A DNA stretch of 64,000 bases from Azospira restricta (GCF_016858125.1 NZ_CP064781.1:620001-684000), one strand, 5' to 3'; shown: positions 16,603 to 31,270, numbered from the stretch's first letter. The notes: generated by a model not told the origin, from the sequence alone. Made by a program: numbers and translations.

Positions 16603-19600
16603 ATGACCGCCCGCCTGCGCGAAATCCCGTACAACTACACCTCGTTCTCCGACCGCGAGATCGTCATCCGCCTGCTCGGCGCGGAGAACTGGGCGATCCT
16701 CGACGAACTGCGCAGCGAGCGCGTCACCGGCCGCTCGGCGCGGATGCTCTACGAGGTGCTCGGCGACATCTGGGTGGTGCAGCGCAACCCCTACCTGGAA
16801 GACGACCTGCTCGCCAACGGCGACCGCCGGCGCGCGCTGATCGACGCGCTGCGCCACCGCCTGGGCGAGGTCGACAAGCGCCGCCAGGGCAACGACAAGG
16901 TGCTGAAGCTGGTCGACGCGGCACAGGGCGCGGTGAACGCGTTCGAGCGCCGCTTCGCGGAAACCGCCCGGCTGCGCGCGAAGACGCTGAAAGTGCTGGC
17001 CAAGCACACGCGCAAGGACAACATCGCCTTCGACGGCCTGGCGCGCGTCTCGCACGTGACCGATGCCACCGACTGGCGCATCGAATACCCCTTCGTCGTC
17101 CTCACTCCGGACACCGAGGAGGAGATGGCGCCGCTGGTGAAGGCCTGCATCGAACTGGGGCTGACCATCATCCCGCGCGGCGGCGGCACCGGCTACACCG
17201 GCGGTGCCGTACCGCTGACGCCGCTCTCCGCGGTGATCAACACCGAGAAGCTGCTCGACCTCGGCCCGGTCGAGGAGCTGGTGCTGCCCGGCCACACCGA
17301 CACCTACGCCACCATCCGCACCGGCGCCGGCGTCGTCACCGAGAAGGTTTCGGAAGCGGCGGCGGCCGCCGGCCGCGTCTTCGCCGTCGACCCGACCTCG
17401 GCCTCGGCCTCGTGCATCGGCGGCAACATCGCGATGAACGCCGGCGGCAAGAAGGCCGTGCTGTGGGGCACCGCGCTCGACAACCTGGCCTGGTGGAAGA
17501 TGGTCGACCCGGACGGCAACTGGCTGGAAGTCGAGCGTCTCGACCACAACTTCGGCAAGATCCACGAGCAGCACACGGTGCGCTTCCGGATCAAGCGCTT
17601 CGATTCGACCGGGAAGAAGCTGCTCTCGGAAGAGGAGCTCTCGATGCCCGGCCAGCACTGCCGCAAGGACGGGCTGGGCAAGGACGTCACCGACAAGTTC
17701 CTCGGCGGCGTGCCGGGCGTGCAGAAGGAAGGCACCGACGGCCTGATCGTCGCCGCGCGCTGGGTGCTGCACAAGATGCCGCCGGTGACGCGCACCGTCT
17801 GCCTGGAGTTCTTCGGTCAGGTGCGCGAGGCGGTGCCGGCGATCGTCGAGATCACCGACTACTTCAAGCCGGGCGGCGAAGGCAACGCCGCCGGCGTGCT
17901 GCTCGCCGGCCTCGAACATCTCGACGAGCGCTACGTGAAGGCGGTCGGCTACACGACCAAGGCCAAGCGTCACGGCCGGCCGAAGATGGTGCTGATCGGC
18001 GACATCGTCGGCCACGACGAGGCGGCGGTGATGAACGCCGCCTCGGCGGTGATCCGCATGACCAACGCGCGCGGCGCCGAAGGCTTCATCGCCGTCTCGC
18101 CGGAGCAGCGCAAGAAGTTCTGGCTCGACCGTTCGCGCACCGCGGCGATCTCGAAGCACACCAACGCGTTCAAGGTGAACGAGGACGTCGTCATCCCGCT
18201 GCCGCGCATGGGCGACTACTGCGACGGCATCGAGCGCATCAACATCGAGCTGTCGACGAAGAACAAGCTGGCGCTGTGCGACGCGCTGGCCGAGTTCCTG
18301 CAAGGCGAGCTGCCGCTCGACACCGGCGACGCCGAAGTCGGCAAGGACGAACTGATCGGCGACCGCCGCCAGGCCGCGCTCGACTACGTGCGGAGCGTGC
18401 GCCGCCGCTGGCAGTGGCTGCTCGACAACCTCGACCTGCCGCTGGCCGAGGCCGAGAAGCAGTTCGCCGAATACGGCGTCACCGCCGGCGAACTGTCGAA
18501 TCGCGCCGCCAACCCGACGCTGTTCCACCGCCTGCAGGACTACTCGATCCGCACCTCGTGGAAGAGCGAGCTGAAGCCGCGGCTGGACAAGATCTTCGAC
18601 GGCACGATCTTCCATCCGGTGCTCGAGCGGATCAAGGGCATCCACCAGGAAGTGCTGCGCGGCCGCGTCTTCGTCGCGCTGCACATGCACGCCGGCGACG
18701 GCAACGTGCACACCAACATCCCGGTGAACTCGGACAACTACGAGATGCTGCAGACGGCGAACCGCGCCGTCGACCGCATCATGGCGCTGGCCCGCGCACT
18801 CGACGGCGTGATCTCCGGCGAGCACGGCATCGGCATCACCAAGCTCGACTACCTGACCGACGCCGAGATGGCCTCGTTCTGGGCCTACAAGCAGAAGGTC
18901 GACCCGCAGGGCCGCTTCAACCGCGGCAAGCTGTTGCGCGGCGCCGCCGCGCAGCCGTTCGCCGACGCCCGCCCGGCCAACCTCGACGACGCCTACACGC
19001 CGAGCTTCAACCTGATGGGCCACGAGTCGATCATCATGGAGCAGACCGAGATCGGCGAGATCTCGCACGACATCAAGGACTGCCTGCGCTGCGGCAAGTG
19101 CAAGCCGGTCTGCTCGACGCACGTGCCGAAGGCCAACCTGCTCTACTCGCCGCGCAACAAGATCCTCGGCACCTCGCTGCTGATCGAGGCCTTCCTCTAC
19201 GAGGAGCAGACCCGCCGCGGCGTGTCGCTGGCGCACTGGGCCGAGTTCGAGGACGTCGCCGACCACTGCACGATCTGCCACAAGTGCGAGAAGCCGTGCC
19301 CGGTCGACATCGACTTCGGCGACGTCTCGATCAAGATGCGCAACCTGCTCAGGAAGCAGGGCAAGAAGTCGTTCAATCCGGGCAAGGCGGCGGCGATGGC
19401 CTTCCTCACCGCGAAGGACCCGGCGACGATCAAGCTGATCCGCACCGGCATGATCGAGTGGGGCTACAAGGCGCAGCGGCTCGCCTACCGCGTCGCCAAG
19501 TCGCTCGGCCTGATCCAGGGCCAGGTCAAGGCGCCGCCGGCGACGCTGGGCAAGGCATCGGTGAAGGCGCAGATCATCCACTTCATCAACAAGCCGATGC

Positions 19601-20487
19601 CCGGCAACCTGCCGAAGCGCACGTCGCGCGCGCTGCTCGACATCGAGGACGACACGATCGTGCCGGTGATCCGCGATCCGCAGAAGTTCAAGGAGGATTC
19701 GGACGCCGTCTTCTACTTCCCCGGTTGCGGCTCGGAGCGGCTGTTCTCGCAGGTCGGCCTGGCGACCCAGGCGATGCTCTACGAGCTGGGCACGGCGACC
19801 GTGCTGCCGCCCGGCTACCTGTGCTGCGGCTACCCGCAAACCGCCGCCGGCGAGGAGGACGCCGGGCAGAAGATCATCACCGACAACCGCGTGCTCTTCC
19901 ACCGCGTCGCCAACACGCTGAACTACCTCGACATCAAGACGGTGATCGTCTCCTGCGGCACCTGCATGGACCAGCTGCTGAAGTACGAATTCGACAAGAT
20001 CTTCCCCGGCTGCCGGCTGCTCGACATCCACGAGTACCTGATCGAGAAGGGCGTACACCTCGACGGCGTCGAGGGCGTCCGCTACATGTACCACGAGCCC
20101 TGCCATGCGCCGATGAAGACGATGTCGGGAATCAAGGTCGTGAACGAGCTGATGGGCCAGCCGGTCGACCTGTCCGACCGCTGCTGCGGCGAGTCCGGTA
20201 CGCTCGCCGTGGCGCGCCCGGACATCTCGACCCAGGTCCGCTCGCGCAAGCAGCAGGAAATCGAGAAGGGCGCCGCCAAGCTGCGCGCCGACGGCTTCGC
20301 GGGCGAGGTGAAGATGCTCACTTCGTGCCCCTCCTGCCTGCAGGGCCTGTCGCGCTACAACGACGACGCCGACATGAAGTCCGACTACATCGTCGTCGAG
20401 ATGGCGAAGCACCTGCTCGGCGCGGACTGGATGGAAAAGTACGTCAGCAAGGCGAACAGCGGCGGCATCGAGCGCGTCCTGCTCTGA
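16603..20487 (+). CDS. Large FAD-linked oxidase / 4Fe-4S / CCG-domain oxidoreductase
   Basis: This 1,294-residue protein joins three modules. An N-terminal domain of about 160 residues ([20 protein letters not shown]) is followed by a PCMH-type FAD-binding domain with the [17 protein letters not shown] loop and the vanillyl-alcohol-oxidase-type cap ([32 protein letters not shown]). Next come two 4Fe-4S motifs, [16 protein letters not shown] and [12 protein letters not shown], and finally two CCG (heterodisulfide-reductase-type) domains with [22 protein letters not shown] and DRCCGESG. The layout resembles D-lactate/glycolate dehydrogenase (Dld/GlcD plus GlcF) in one chain, so a 2-hydroxyacid feeding electrons to quinone is plausible, but the substrate is unknown. 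I chose the ATG at 16603 over a TTG six bases upstream. It is probably its own transcription unit. Confidence 0.88.
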   Translation: MTARLREIPYNYTSFSDREIVIRLLGAENWAILDELRSERVTGRSARMLYEVLGDIWVVQRNPYLEDDLLANGDRRRALIDALRHRLGEVDKRRQGNDKVLKLVDAAQGAVNAFERRFAETARLRAKTLKVLAKHTRKDNIAFDGLARVSHVTDATDWRIEYPFVVLTPDTEEEMAPLVKACIELGLTIIPRGGGTGYTGGAVPLTPLSAVINTEKLLDLGPVEELVLPGHTDTYATIRTGAGVVTEKVSEAAAAAGRVFAVDPTSASASCIGGNIAMNAGGKKAVLWGTALDNLAWWKMVDPDGNWLEVERLDHNFGKIHEQHTVRFRIKRFDSTGKKLLSEEELSMPGQHCRKDGLGKDVTDKFLGGVPGVQKEGTDGLIVAARWVLHKMPPVTRTVCLEFFGQVREAVPAIVEITDYFKPGGEGNAAGVLLAGLEHLDERYVKAVGYTTKAKRHGRPKMVLIGDIVGHDEAAVMNAASAVIRMTNARGAEGFIAVSPEQRKKFWLDRSRTAAISKHTNAFKVNEDVVIPLPRMGDYCDGIERINIELSTKNKLALCDALAEFLQGELPLDTGDAEVGKDELIGDRRQAALDYVRSVRRRWQWLLDNLDLPLAEAEKQFAEYGVTAGELSNRAANPTLFHRLQDYSIRTSWKSELKPRLDKIFDGTIFHPVLERIKGIHQEVLRGRVFVALHMHAGDGNVHTNIPVNSDNYEMLQTANRAVDRIMALARALDGVISGEHGIGITKLDYLTDAEMASFWAYKQKVDPQGRFNRGKLLRGAAAQPFADARPANLDDAYTPSFNLMGHESIIMEQTEIGEISHDIKDCLRCGKCKPVCSTHVPKANLLYSPRNKILGTSLLIEAFLYEEQTRRGVSLAHWAEFEDVADHCTICHKCEKPCPVDIDFGDVSIKMRNLLRKQGKKSFNPGKAAAMAFLTAKDPATIKLIRTGMIEWGYKAQRLAYRVAKSLGLIQGQVKAPPATLGKASVKAQIIHFINKPMPGNLPKRTSRALLDIEDDTIVPVIRDPQKFKEDSDAVFYFPGCGSERLFSQVGLATQAMLYELGTATVLPPGYLCCGYPQTAAGEEDAGQKIITDNRVLFHRVANTLNYLDIKTVIVSCGTCMDQLLKYEFDKIFPGCRLLDIHEYLIEKGVHLDGVEGVRYMYHEPCHAPMKTMSGIKVVNELMGQPVDLSDRCCGESGTLAVARPDISTQVRSRKQQEIEKGAAKLRADGFAGEVKMLTSCPSCLQGLSRYNDDADMKSDYIVVEMAKHLLGADWMEKYVSKANSGGIERVLL

Positions 20488-20490
20488 TCG

Positions 20491-20526
20491 ACGGGGCGGC
20501 GGCGAACGGCCGCCCCGTGACTTTTC
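20491..20526 (+). terminator. Rho-independent terminator after the FAD/4Fe-4S oxidase
   Basis: A 10-bp stem pairs ACGGGGCGGC (20491-20500) with GCCGCCCCGT (20509-20518) around an eight-base loop and is followed by GACTTTTC. It starts four bases after the stop codon of the oxidase gene. Confidence 0.7.
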
Positions 20527-20595
20527 GCCGACGATGCGCCATGCTGCGCGCTGGGGACGGAGCGGGAAAACACCAATAATCAGGGAGACGGGGTC

Positions 20596-21102
20596 TTGCA
20601 GCCGGATAACGATCAACTGCGCGCTCAACTGCACGCACAGCTGAGCGGCCACCTCGCCCGCGCGGCGGACGAATGCGAGCTGTGCCACGCGCCCGGCGGC
20701 GAGCTGCTGTGGGAAGACGCGCTGTGCCGCGTGATCGCCGTCGCCGACGACGACTACCCCGGTTTCTGCCGCGTCATCCTCAACCGCCATGCTGCCGAGA
20801 TGAGCGACCTCGACGCCGGCGAGCAGCAGGCCCTGATGCGCGTCGTCCTCGCCGTCGAGGGCGCGCTGCGCCAGCTCTACCGGCCGGACAAGATCAACCT
20901 GGCGAGCTTCGGCAACGTCGTCCCGCACCTCCATTGGCACGTCATTCCGCGCTGGAAGGACGACCGCCACTTCCCGCAGCCGATCTGGGGAACGCCGCAG
21001 CGGACCGGCGGCGGCGTACGGCCGGCGGTGAGCCGGCGCCAGCTCGCCGGCGAATTGGCGCAGCGCCTCGGCGCGCCGCAACGGCGGGGCACGGCCGGAT
21101 GA
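20596..21102 (+). CDS. HIT-family nucleotide hydrolase/transferase
   Basis: The 168-residue protein carries the histidine triad HLHWHVIPRW, whose histidines hydrolyse or transfer nucleotide phosphoramidates and dinucleotides. The N-terminal CELCHA pair of cysteines and NLASFGNVVPH are also typical of bacterial HIT proteins. I use the TTG at 20596, because a GGGAG lies eight bases upstream and the next in-frame ATG would remove nearly half the domain. It overlaps the following unknown gene by four bases (ATGA), so the two are probably translated together. The physiological substrate is unknown. Confidence 0.85.
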   Translation: MQPDNDQLRAQLHAQLSGHLARAADECELCHAPGGELLWEDALCRVIAVADDDYPGFCRVILNRHAAEMSDLDAGEQQALMRVVLAVEGALRQLYRPDKINLASFGNVVPHLHWHVIPRWKDDRHFPQPIWGTPQRTGGGVRPAVSRRQLAGELAQRLGAPQRRGTAG

Positions 21103-22724
21103 ACCTGGCCGGGCTGCCGCCGATCGGCGAACCGCCGCGCCCGGCGGCGCTCGGCCTCGACGACGGCCTTGCCTTCCTGTCCCGGCTGCCGCTGGCCAAT
21201 CCGCTGCAGGCGGAAGCCGCGCTCGATGCCTTCCTCGACGAACTGACCGCCCGCCCGCCGGCAGCGGCGGTCTATCTCAACCTGCTCGAACAGGCGCGCA
21301 TCCCGCTCTGCTTCGTCGAGGAGGAGCTGGCGCACCGCTACGTCGGCAAGCCGTTGCCGCTCGGCGACGTCGAGCAGCAGGCCTTCGTGCGGGTGACCGG
21401 CATCTGGCGCAAGGTGACGCGCGCCTACGCCCAGTGCGCGCAGCTCGACGACGACGTCGACGATCCCGACCATCCGCGCCGGGTCGCGCTGATCCTGCAC
21501 CGCTGCCTGTACTACCTGGGCATGCTGATCGTCGAGCACCACCGGGCGCGGCACGAGCTGCCGGCCGGGGCCTGGCTCGACCTGCACGGCTACTACGCGA
21601 GCGCCGAGGAATGGGGTGTGGCGACGCTGCCGGTGGCCGACGCGCTCGACCCGCACGGGCGCGCGACGCATTGTGCGGCGGCCTACGCGGCGACGCTGCT
21701 GCTCGACCTGGCCGGCCCCTACAGCCTGTCGGCGCGCGACTACAACCTGATCCGGCGCTGGGCGATGCATTGGGCGCCGCTGGTCGGTGTCGTCGGCGCG
21801 ACGGCGGACGAGGCGTTGCCGGCCTTCGTCGTCGATGTGATGCAGGACGCACCGCTGAAGCAGGCGGCCGACTGCCGCCTGCGCGACAACGTGCGCAAGC
21901 TCGACACGACACGGCTCGCGGTGACGCTGGCGCAGGTCCGCCGGCAGCTGGCGCAGCGCATTCCGCCCGGCCAGATCGGCCTCGGCGAGGAGTGCACAGG
22001 GCCCCAGTGCCGCAAGCTGCTCGAGCAGGTGATGCGGCCGTGGACCCACGCGCGCGCGGTACGCCGTTTCCGCCGGCACGCCAGCTCCGGCGTCGCGCGG
22101 GTGGCCGGCGGCTTCGCGACGATGCACTACCTGATCGGCGGCGCCGAATTCGCGCAACCGGCGAGCACGCGCATGTACTGCCGCGAGGAGTTCGACGAAC
22201 TGTTTTCGTTCCGCCACATGGTGGACCCGACGGCCAAGCTGCAGATCCGGCAGACGGGACCGGCACAGCGGCCGGACGACTGGCAGGTGGTCAACCAGTC
22301 GGCGAACGGCTTCCGGCTGACCCGCTCGGTCGCCGGCGACAAGGTGGCGCACGGGCAGCTGCTCGCCGTCTGCCCGCCCGACGGCGAACGCTACTTCCTG
22401 GCGCAGGTCACCTGGCTGATGCACGACCGCGGCGCACAGCTGGTCGCCGGCATCGCCGCGCTGCCCGGCGCCGCCCGGGCGATCGCCGCCCGCCCGCTGA
22501 CCGGCTGCGGCGGCCAGGCGGTGCTGTTCAGCCGCGCCTTCCTGCTGCCGGCGACCGACACGGTCAGCGACGAGCCGTCGCTGGTGCTCGAGGCGGGCTG
22601 GTTCCAGGCCGGCCGCCTGCTCGAAGTGCATGACGGCCAGGCGTCAGTGCAGGTCATCCTGCTGCAGATCCTGCAGGAAGGCCCGGACTTCGAGCGGGTC
22701 AGCTTCCGCCGCGACGAGGGCTGA
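21099..22724 (+). CDS. Unknown 541-residue protein, possibly PilZ-like at the C-terminus
   Basis: I do not recognise this protein with certainty. It has no signal peptide and no membrane helix. The N-terminal 350 residues are helical and rich in conserved-looking Leu/Arg/Asp (LLEQARIPLCFVEEELAHRY, VTGIWRKVTRAYAQC, CLYYLGMLIVEHHRA). A middle region GAEFAQPASTRMYCREEFD precedes a C-terminal part of strand-like sequence with VVNQSANGFRLTR, which resembles the conserved D/NxSxxG core of PilZ domains, although a complete RxxxR motif is not obvious. Its start lies inside the end of the HIT gene (ATGA), and a DUF971 gene and ubiE follow. A c-di-GMP-binding role is only a suggestion. Confidence 0.65.
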   Translation: MNLAGLPPIGEPPRPAALGLDDGLAFLSRLPLANPLQAEAALDAFLDELTARPPAAAVYLNLLEQARIPLCFVEEELAHRYVGKPLPLGDVEQQAFVRVTGIWRKVTRAYAQCAQLDDDVDDPDHPRRVALILHRCLYYLGMLIVEHHRARHELPAGAWLDLHGYYASAEEWGVATLPVADALDPHGRATHCAAAYAATLLLDLAGPYSLSARDYNLIRRWAMHWAPLVGVVGATADEALPAFVVDVMQDAPLKQAADCRLRDNVRKLDTTRLAVTLAQVRRQLAQRIPPGQIGLGEECTGPQCRKLLEQVMRPWTHARAVRRFRRHASSGVARVAGGFATMHYLIGGAEFAQPASTRMYCREEFDELFSFRHMVDPTAKLQIRQTGPAQRPDDWQVVNQSANGFRLTRSVAGDKVAHGQLLAVCPPDGERYFLAQVTWLMHDRGAQLVAGIAALPGAARAIAARPLTGCGGQAVLFSRAFLLPATDTVSDEPSLVLEAGWFQAGRLLEVHDGQASVQVILLQILQEGPDFERVSFRRDEG

Positions 22725-22807
22725 GGCCCGCACGACGTCCGCCGGCGCCCCGGGGTGCCTGCTTCTCGGCTATGATTACGGGCTCGCAACACACCCGGGA
22801 CCGCATC

Positions 22808-23242
22808 ATGGCCGGACTTGGCAACGACACCCCTGTTCCCACCGAGATCAAGCTGCACCAGAAGTCGCGCCTCCTCGAAATCGCCTTCGCCGACGGCGAG
22901 CGCTTCGAGCTCAGCTACGAGTACCTGCGCGTATTCACGCCGTCGGCCGAGGCGCGTGGGCACGGCCCCGGCCAGGAGACGCTGCAGGTCGGCAAGCGCG
23001 ACGTCGGCATAGAGCGCATCGAGCCGGTCGGCAACTACGCGATCCGCCCGGTCTTCAGCGACGGCCACGACAGCGGCCTCTATTCCTGGGACCTGCTCTA
23101 CAACCTCGGCAAGCACCGCGACGAGCTGTGGCAGACCTACCTCGACCGCCTCGCCGCCGAAGGCAAGAGCCGCGACCCGGCCGACCCCGCCAACATTCCC
23201 CCCGCGCCGGCCAAGCCCAAGGGCGGCTGCGGGCACCACTGA
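22808..23242 (+). CDS. DUF971 domain protein
   Basis: The 144-residue protein starts at the ATG at 22808 ([20 protein letters not shown]). It has the DUF971 (gamma-butyrobetaine hydroxylase-like N-terminal) core: [26 protein letters not shown] and [22 protein letters not shown], followed by a proline/lysine-rich tail ending CGHH that could bind a metal. In many proteobacteria such genes lie next to ubiE, as here with only 10 bases between them, or serve iron-sulfur carrier functions (ApbC/Mrp-associated). The exact function is not known. Confidence 0.85.
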   Translation: MAGLGNDTPVPTEIKLHQKSRLLEIAFADGERFELSYEYLRVFTPSAEARGHGPGQETLQVGKRDVGIERIEPVGNYAIRPVFSDGHDSGLYSWDLLYNLGKHRDELWQTYLDRLAAEGKSRDPADPANIPPAPAKPKGGCGHH

Positions 23243-23252
23243 GCGTACCCCC

Positions 23253-23990
23253 ATGAACGACAAGACCACCCATTTCGGCTACGAGCAGGTCCAGGAAGCG
23301 GAAAAGGCGCGCCGCGTCGCCGACGTCTTCGACTCGGTCGCGCAGCGCTACGACCTGATGAACGACGTGATGTCCGGCGGCCTGCACCGGCTGTGGAAGG
23401 CGTTCACGATCGCCAAGAGCGGCGTCCGCGAGGGCTCGCGCGTGCTCGACGTCGCCGGCGGCACCGGCGACCTGTCGCTCGCCTTTCTGAAGCGCGTCGG
23501 CAAGAGCGGCCAGGTGTGGCTCACCGACATCAACAACGCGATGCTGACACGCGGCCGCGATCGCCTGTGCGACAAGGGCTTCATCACGCCGGTCGCGCAG
23601 TGCGACGCCGAGAAGCTGCCCTTCCCCGACGACTACTTCGACTGCGTGACGGTCGCCTTCGGCCTGCGCAACATGACGCACAAGGACTCGGCGCTGAAGG
23701 AGATGCGGCGCGTGCTGCGTCCCGGCGGCCGCCTGCTGGTGCTCGAGTTCTCGCAGGTGTGGAAGCCGCTGGCGCCGGTCTACGACTTCTACTCGTTCAA
23801 CGTCATCCCGCGCATCGGCCAGCTGCTGGTCAAGGACGAGGCGAGCTACCGCTACCTCGCCGAGTCGATCCGCGTCCATCCCGACCAGGAGACGATGAAG
23901 TCGATGATGGAGCAGGCCGGGCTCGAACGCGTCGACTATTTCAACCTGAGCCTCGGCGTCTGCGCGCTGCACCGCGGCTTCAAGTTCTGA
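23253..23990 (+). CDS. ubiE: Ubiquinone/menaquinone C-methyltransferase
   Basis: UbiE uses S-adenosylmethionine to methylate the ring carbon of demethylubiquinol/demethylmenaquinol. The 245-residue protein has the family N-terminus ([20 protein letters not shown]), the SAM-binding [15 protein letters not shown], and the signature [17 protein letters not shown] and [20 protein letters not shown]. Length is normal. It is followed by ubiJ after a 94-base gap, so this is a short quinone-synthesis cluster; the usual third member, ubiB, is not in the window, and a strong terminator ends the unit after ubiJ. Confidence 0.96.
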   Translation: MNDKTTHFGYEQVQEAEKARRVADVFDSVAQRYDLMNDVMSGGLHRLWKAFTIAKSGVREGSRVLDVAGGTGDLSLAFLKRVGKSGQVWLTDINNAMLTRGRDRLCDKGFITPVAQCDAEKLPFPDDYFDCVTVAFGLRNMTHKDSALKEMRRVLRPGGRLLVLEFSQVWKPLAPVYDFYSFNVIPRIGQLLVKDEASYRYLAESIRVHPDQETMKSMMEQAGLERVDYFNLSLGVCALHRGFKF

Positions 23991-24084
23991 GCGCGGGCGG
24001 GACGATGATGCGCGCGGCGAACGCTCTGCGCAGCCGAGGGTCCGCCCCGGGGGCAACGGCCGACGGTGGCCGGCGCCGGCGCTG

Positions 24085-24660
24085 ATGCTGCAGCGCGCCA
24101 CCTTCGCCTTCGTCAATCATCTGCTCGCCGCGGAGGGCTGGGCACGCGCGCGCCTGAAGCCGTTTGCCGGCCAGCACGCGCGCTTCGAGCTGGGGCCGTT
24201 CGCGCAGACCTTCGCCGTCGCCGGCGACGGCAGCCTGAACGCCTGCGGCGACGCGGCCCCCGCCGCGGTCACCGTCCGCCTGCCCGACGACGCACCGCTG
24301 CGCTTCCTCACCGACCGCGCGTCGCTGTTCGCCAGCGCGCGCATCGAGGGCGCCGCCGACTTCGCCGAGGCGCTCGGCTTCGTCGCCCGCAACCTGCGCT
24401 GGGACGTCGAGGCGGACCTCGCCGGACTCGTCGGCGACATCGCCGCGCACCGCGTCGCCGCCGCCGGCCGGCTGCTTCGCGCCAGCGGCGCCGCGCAGGC
24501 GCAGCGCCTCGGCGCCAACTTCGGCGAGTACCTGCTCGACGAGGAGCGGCTGCTGGTACGCCGCGCCGAGGCCGGCGCCTTCGCCCGCGAGGTCGCGACG
24601 CTCGCTGACCAACTGGCGCGGCTGGAGCTGCGCGCGGGCAAATTGCCGACGCCGGACTGA
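24085..24660 (+). CDS. ubiJ: Ubiquinone biosynthesis accessory factor with SCP2 domain
   Basis: UbiJ binds lipid intermediates of ubiquinone synthesis through an SCP2 (sterol-carrier-like) domain and helps assemble the Ubi metabolon. The 191-residue protein has the SCP2-like strand/helix pattern (ARFELGPFAQTFAVAGDGSL, LTDRASLFASARIEGAADFAEAL) and the C-terminal helical coil typical of UbiJ (LADQLARLELRAGKL). The position after ubiE supports the call. No membrane segment is present. Transcription ends in the perfect hairpin 55 bases downstream. Confidence 0.85.
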   Translation: MLQRATFAFVNHLLAAEGWARARLKPFAGQHARFELGPFAQTFAVAGDGSLNACGDAAPAAVTVRLPDDAPLRFLTDRASLFASARIEGAADFAEALGFVARNLRWDVEADLAGLVGDIAAHRVAAAGRLLRASGAAQAQRLGANFGEYLLDEERLLVRRAEAGAFAREVATLADQLARLELRAGKLPTPD

Positions 24661-24714
24661 GTGCCCCCTGCCGTCGGCACCCGGGCGCTGGGGCGACGAG
24701 CGGGCATCGCAACC

Positions 24715-24748
24715 AAAGAAAAAGGCAGCCGAGGCTGCCTTTTTCTTT
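24715..24748. terminator. Bidirectional terminator between ubiJ and atpC
   Basis: A perfect 16-bp inverted repeat, AAAGAAAAAGGCAGCC (24715-24730) and GGCTGCCTTTTTCTTT (24733-24748), has a nominal two-base loop. It is T-rich downstream on both strands, so it can end both the ubi transcript and the convergent atp operon. Confidence 0.9.
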
Positions 24749-24763
24749 CAGCGGTACGCGCGC

Positions 24764-25186
24764 TCAGTGGCGATTCTTGAGCTTCTTGATCGCCTGCAGC
24801 TGGGCAACGGCCTGGGCCAGTTCGGCTTCGGCGGTGGCGTAGTCCATTTCCGCGTTGCGGTTGGAGAGGGCCTCCTCCGCACGCTTCTTGGCGTCCAGCG
24901 CCTTGGCTTCGTCCAGGTCGTGGGCACGGATCGCGGTGTCAGCGAGCACGGTGATCATGTTCGGCTGCACCTCGAGCATGCCGCCCGAGACGTAGACCAG
25001 CTCGTAGTCGGCCTGGGCAGGCACTTTCAGGCGGATCGTGCCGGGCTTGATCCGGGTCAGCAGCGGCGTGTGGTGCGGATACACCCCAAGCTCGCCGGCT
25101 TCGCCCGGGAACACGCCGAATTCGACGATGCCCGAGAAGATCTGCTCTTCAGCGCTCACCACGTCGCAATGTACGGTAATTGCCAT
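24764..25186 (-). CDS. atpC: ATP synthase epsilon subunit
   Basis: This is the epsilon subunit of the F1 part, part of the central stalk, which also inhibits ATP hydrolysis. I start at the ATG at 25186 ([17 protein letters not shown]), 12 bases after a GGAGA site, giving 140 residues; an ATG 15 bases upstream would overlap that site. The sequence has the N-terminal beta-sandwich ([24 protein letters not shown]) and the C-terminal two-helix domain ([19 protein letters not shown]). It is the last gene of the atp operon and ends just before the shared terminator. Confidence 0.96.
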   Translation of the reverse strand: MAITVHCDVVSAEEQIFSGIVEFGVFPGEAGELGVYPHHTPLLTRIKPGTIRLKVPAQADYELVYVSGGMLEVQPNMITVLADTAIRAHDLDEAKALDAKKRAEEALSNRNAEMDYATAEAELAQAVAQLQAIKKLKNRH

Positions 25187-25213
25187 TGCCGGGTCTCCCA
25201 TTAATTACTGCGA

Positions 25214-26644
<1,431 letters not shown>

Positions 26645-27508
26645 TTACACCGCCGCGGCGCCGCCGACGATCTCGGACAGTTCCTTGGTGATCGCGGCCT
26701 GGCGCGTCTTGTTATAGACGAGCTTCAGTTCGCCGATCACGTTCTTGGCGTTATCCGATGCCGACTTCATCGCCACCATCCGTGCGCTCTGCTCGGAGGC
26801 CATGTTCTCGGCCACCGCCTGGTAGATCAGCGCTTCGACGTAGCGGATCAGCAGGTCGTCGACGACTTCCCTGGCTTCCGGCTCGTAGACATAGTCCCAG
26901 TTGGCCTCGGTCGAGCCGACCGCGTCGCCCGACAGGGGCAGCAGCTGCTCGATCACCGGCTCCTGCTTCATCGTGTTGATGAAGCGGGTGTAGCCGATGT
27001 AGAGCTGGTCGATCTCGCCCTTGACGAAGGCGTCGAGCTGGACCTTGACCGGTCCGATCAGCTTTTCGAGGTGCGGCGTGTCGCCGAGGCCGGTGACGTG
27101 CGAGACCAGCTTGGCGCCGGCGCGCTGCATGAAGCCGAAGCCCTTGTTGCCGATCGCCGTCACCTGGATCGCGGCGCCCTGAGCGTCCCATTCCTTCATG
27201 CGCTGCACGGCGAGGCGCAGCACGTTCGAGTTCAGGCCGCCGCACAGACCCTTGTCGGAAGTGACGAGGATCAGGCCGACGGTCTTCACCGACTCGCGCT
27301 TGGCGAGGAAGGGGTGCTTGTACTCGGCAATCGCGTGCGACAGGTTCGCCGCCACGCGCCGGATCTTGTCGCCGTAGGGGCGGGCGGCCCGCATCCGATC
27401 CTGCGCCTTGCGCATCTTGGATGCGGCCACCATCTCCATGGCCTTCGTGATCTTGCGCGTGTTCTCGACGCTCTTGATCTTGTTGCGAATTTCCTTGCCG
27501 CTAGGCAT
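26645..27508 (-). CDS. atpG: ATP synthase gamma subunit
   Basis: Gamma is the rotating shaft of F1. The 287-residue protein begins with the typical [36 protein letters not shown] coiled coil, seen here as [19 protein letters not shown] followed by [12 protein letters not shown], and ends with the matching C-terminal helix [14 protein letters not shown]. The internal [11 protein letters not shown] motif is conserved. Its start is 17 bases after the atpA stop. Confidence 0.98.
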   Translation of the reverse strand: MPSGKEIRNKIKSVENTRKITKAMEMVAASKMRKAQDRMRAARPYGDKIRRVAANLSHAIAEYKHPFLAKRESVKTVGLILVTSDKGLCGGLNSNVLRLAVQRMKEWDAQGAAIQVTAIGNKGFGFMQRAGAKLVSHVTGLGDTPHLEKLIGPVKVQLDAFVKGEIDQLYIGYTRFINTMKQEPVIEQLLPLSGDAVGSTEANWDYVYEPEAREVVDDLLIRYVEALIYQAVAENMASEQSARMVAMKSASDNAKNVIGELKLVYNKTRQAAITKELSEIVGGAAAV

Positions 27509-27525
27509 GGCGTTCTCCTAGCCGA

Positions 27526-29064
<1,539 letters not shown>

Positions 29065-29073
29065 GGAAATCTC

Positions 29074-29607
29074 CTAGTTTTTCAGCGCCACGGCCATCGC
29101 CGCGAGCTTGCCGCGCACGGAGGCGTCGAGCGTCTGGTCGCCAACGGTCACCACGATGCCGCCGATCAGGGTCGCATCGACCGTGACCGACAGGTTGAGC
29201 TTGCACTTGAAGTGCTTCTCGAGCTCGGGAGTGACTTCCTTGACCTGCGCTTCGGACAGCGGGAAGGCGGAGACGATCTCGCCGTCGCGGGTGCCTTCTT
29301 CGGCGCGCTTCATGGTCTCGTAGAGACCGGCAATCTCGGGGAGAACGGTCAGCCGGTCGTTCTGGGCCAACAGCTTGAGCAGGTTGGTCAGACCGTCATC
29401 CGCCTTGCCGCATGCCGCGGAGAACAGCTCGACGAGCTGCTCCTGACGCACATTCGGGTTGTCGATGACAGCGGCCACCTCGGCGTTGCCGGCGAAGTTC
29501 GCCAGCGCCTCGAGACGGTCGGACCACTGCGCCAGCGCGCCTTTTTCGCGCGCCAGCGAGAACACCGCTTCGGCGTACGGCCGGGCAATGGTGACGGTTT
29601 CAGCCAT
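29074..29607 (-). CDS. atpH: ATP synthase delta subunit
   Basis: Delta links the top of F1 to the peripheral b-subunit stalk. The 177-residue protein starts METVTIARPYAEAVFSLARE-like (MAETVTIARPYAEAVF) and has the C-terminal VDATLIGGIVVTVGDQTLD, the hallmark of this subunit. It starts five bases after atpF ends. Length is normal. Confidence 0.97.
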   Translation of the reverse strand: MAETVTIARPYAEAVFSLAREKGALAQWSDRLEALANFAGNAEVAAVIDNPNVRQEQLVELFSAACGKADDGLTNLLKLLAQNDRLTVLPEIAGLYETMKRAEEGTRDGEIVSAFPLSEAQVKEVTPELEKHFKCKLNLSVTVDATLIGGIVVTVGDQTLDASVRGKLAAMAVALKN

Positions 29608-29612
29608 ATGCG

Positions 29613-30083
29613 TTACAGACCTTGCTTGAGCGAACCGAGGATGTCGGCGTGCGCGGCGGCGTTGATTTCCTTCTTCAGGATCTTCTCGGCACCGGCGACG
29701 GCCAGCTCGGCCACGCGCTCGCGCAGCTGCTGCTTGGCCCGTTCGACTTCCTGGTCGATCTCGGCCTTGGCGCTGGCGACCACCTTGTCCGCCTCGACCT
29801 TGGCTTGACCCTTGGCTTCCTCGACGATCAGCTGCGCGCGCTTTTCGGCGGCGGCGATCACGTCGGAGGCCTTTTCCTTGGCTTCGCGCAGGGCGTCGGC
29901 GGAGCGCTTGGCGGCGATCTCCTGCTCCTGCTTGCCGCGCTCGGCGGCGGCGAGGCCTTCGGCGATCTGATGCTGGCGCTCGGCCATCGCCTTTTGCAGC
30001 GGCGGCCAGACGTACTTCATCGTGATCCAGATGAAGATCGCGAACCAGATCGCCTGACCAATCAGAGTAGCGTTAATGCTCAC
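29613..30083 (-). CDS. atpF: ATP synthase b subunit
   Basis: Subunit b forms the peripheral stalk. The 156-residue protein has one N-terminal membrane helix ([20 protein letters not shown]) and then a long alanine/lysine/glutamate-rich coiled coil ([20 protein letters not shown]) that reaches F1. The sequence WPPL(QKAM) after the helix is typical. It lies between atpE and atpH. Confidence 0.97.
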   Translation of the reverse strand: MSINATLIGQAIWFAIFIWITMKYVWPPLQKAMAERQHQIAEGLAAAERGKQEQEIAAKRSADALREAKEKASDVIAAAEKRAQLIVEEAKGQAKVEADKVVASAKAEIDQEVERAKQQLRERVAELAVAGAEKILKKEINAAAHADILGSLKQGL

Positions 30084-30114
30084 GCCAGACTCCTTTCTGT
30101 TAGGGACCGGGCGA

Positions 30115-31246
<1,132 letters not shown>

Positions 31247-31270
31247 TCAATCCCCTAGAACCGTTGCAGA

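Noticed and set aside
16534-21081. 1,515-residue minus-strand frame opposite the FAD/4Fe-4S oxidase.
   Set aside because: The plus-strand product has complete cofactor motifs; the minus frame is a low-complexity histidine/arginine/valine-rich shadow.
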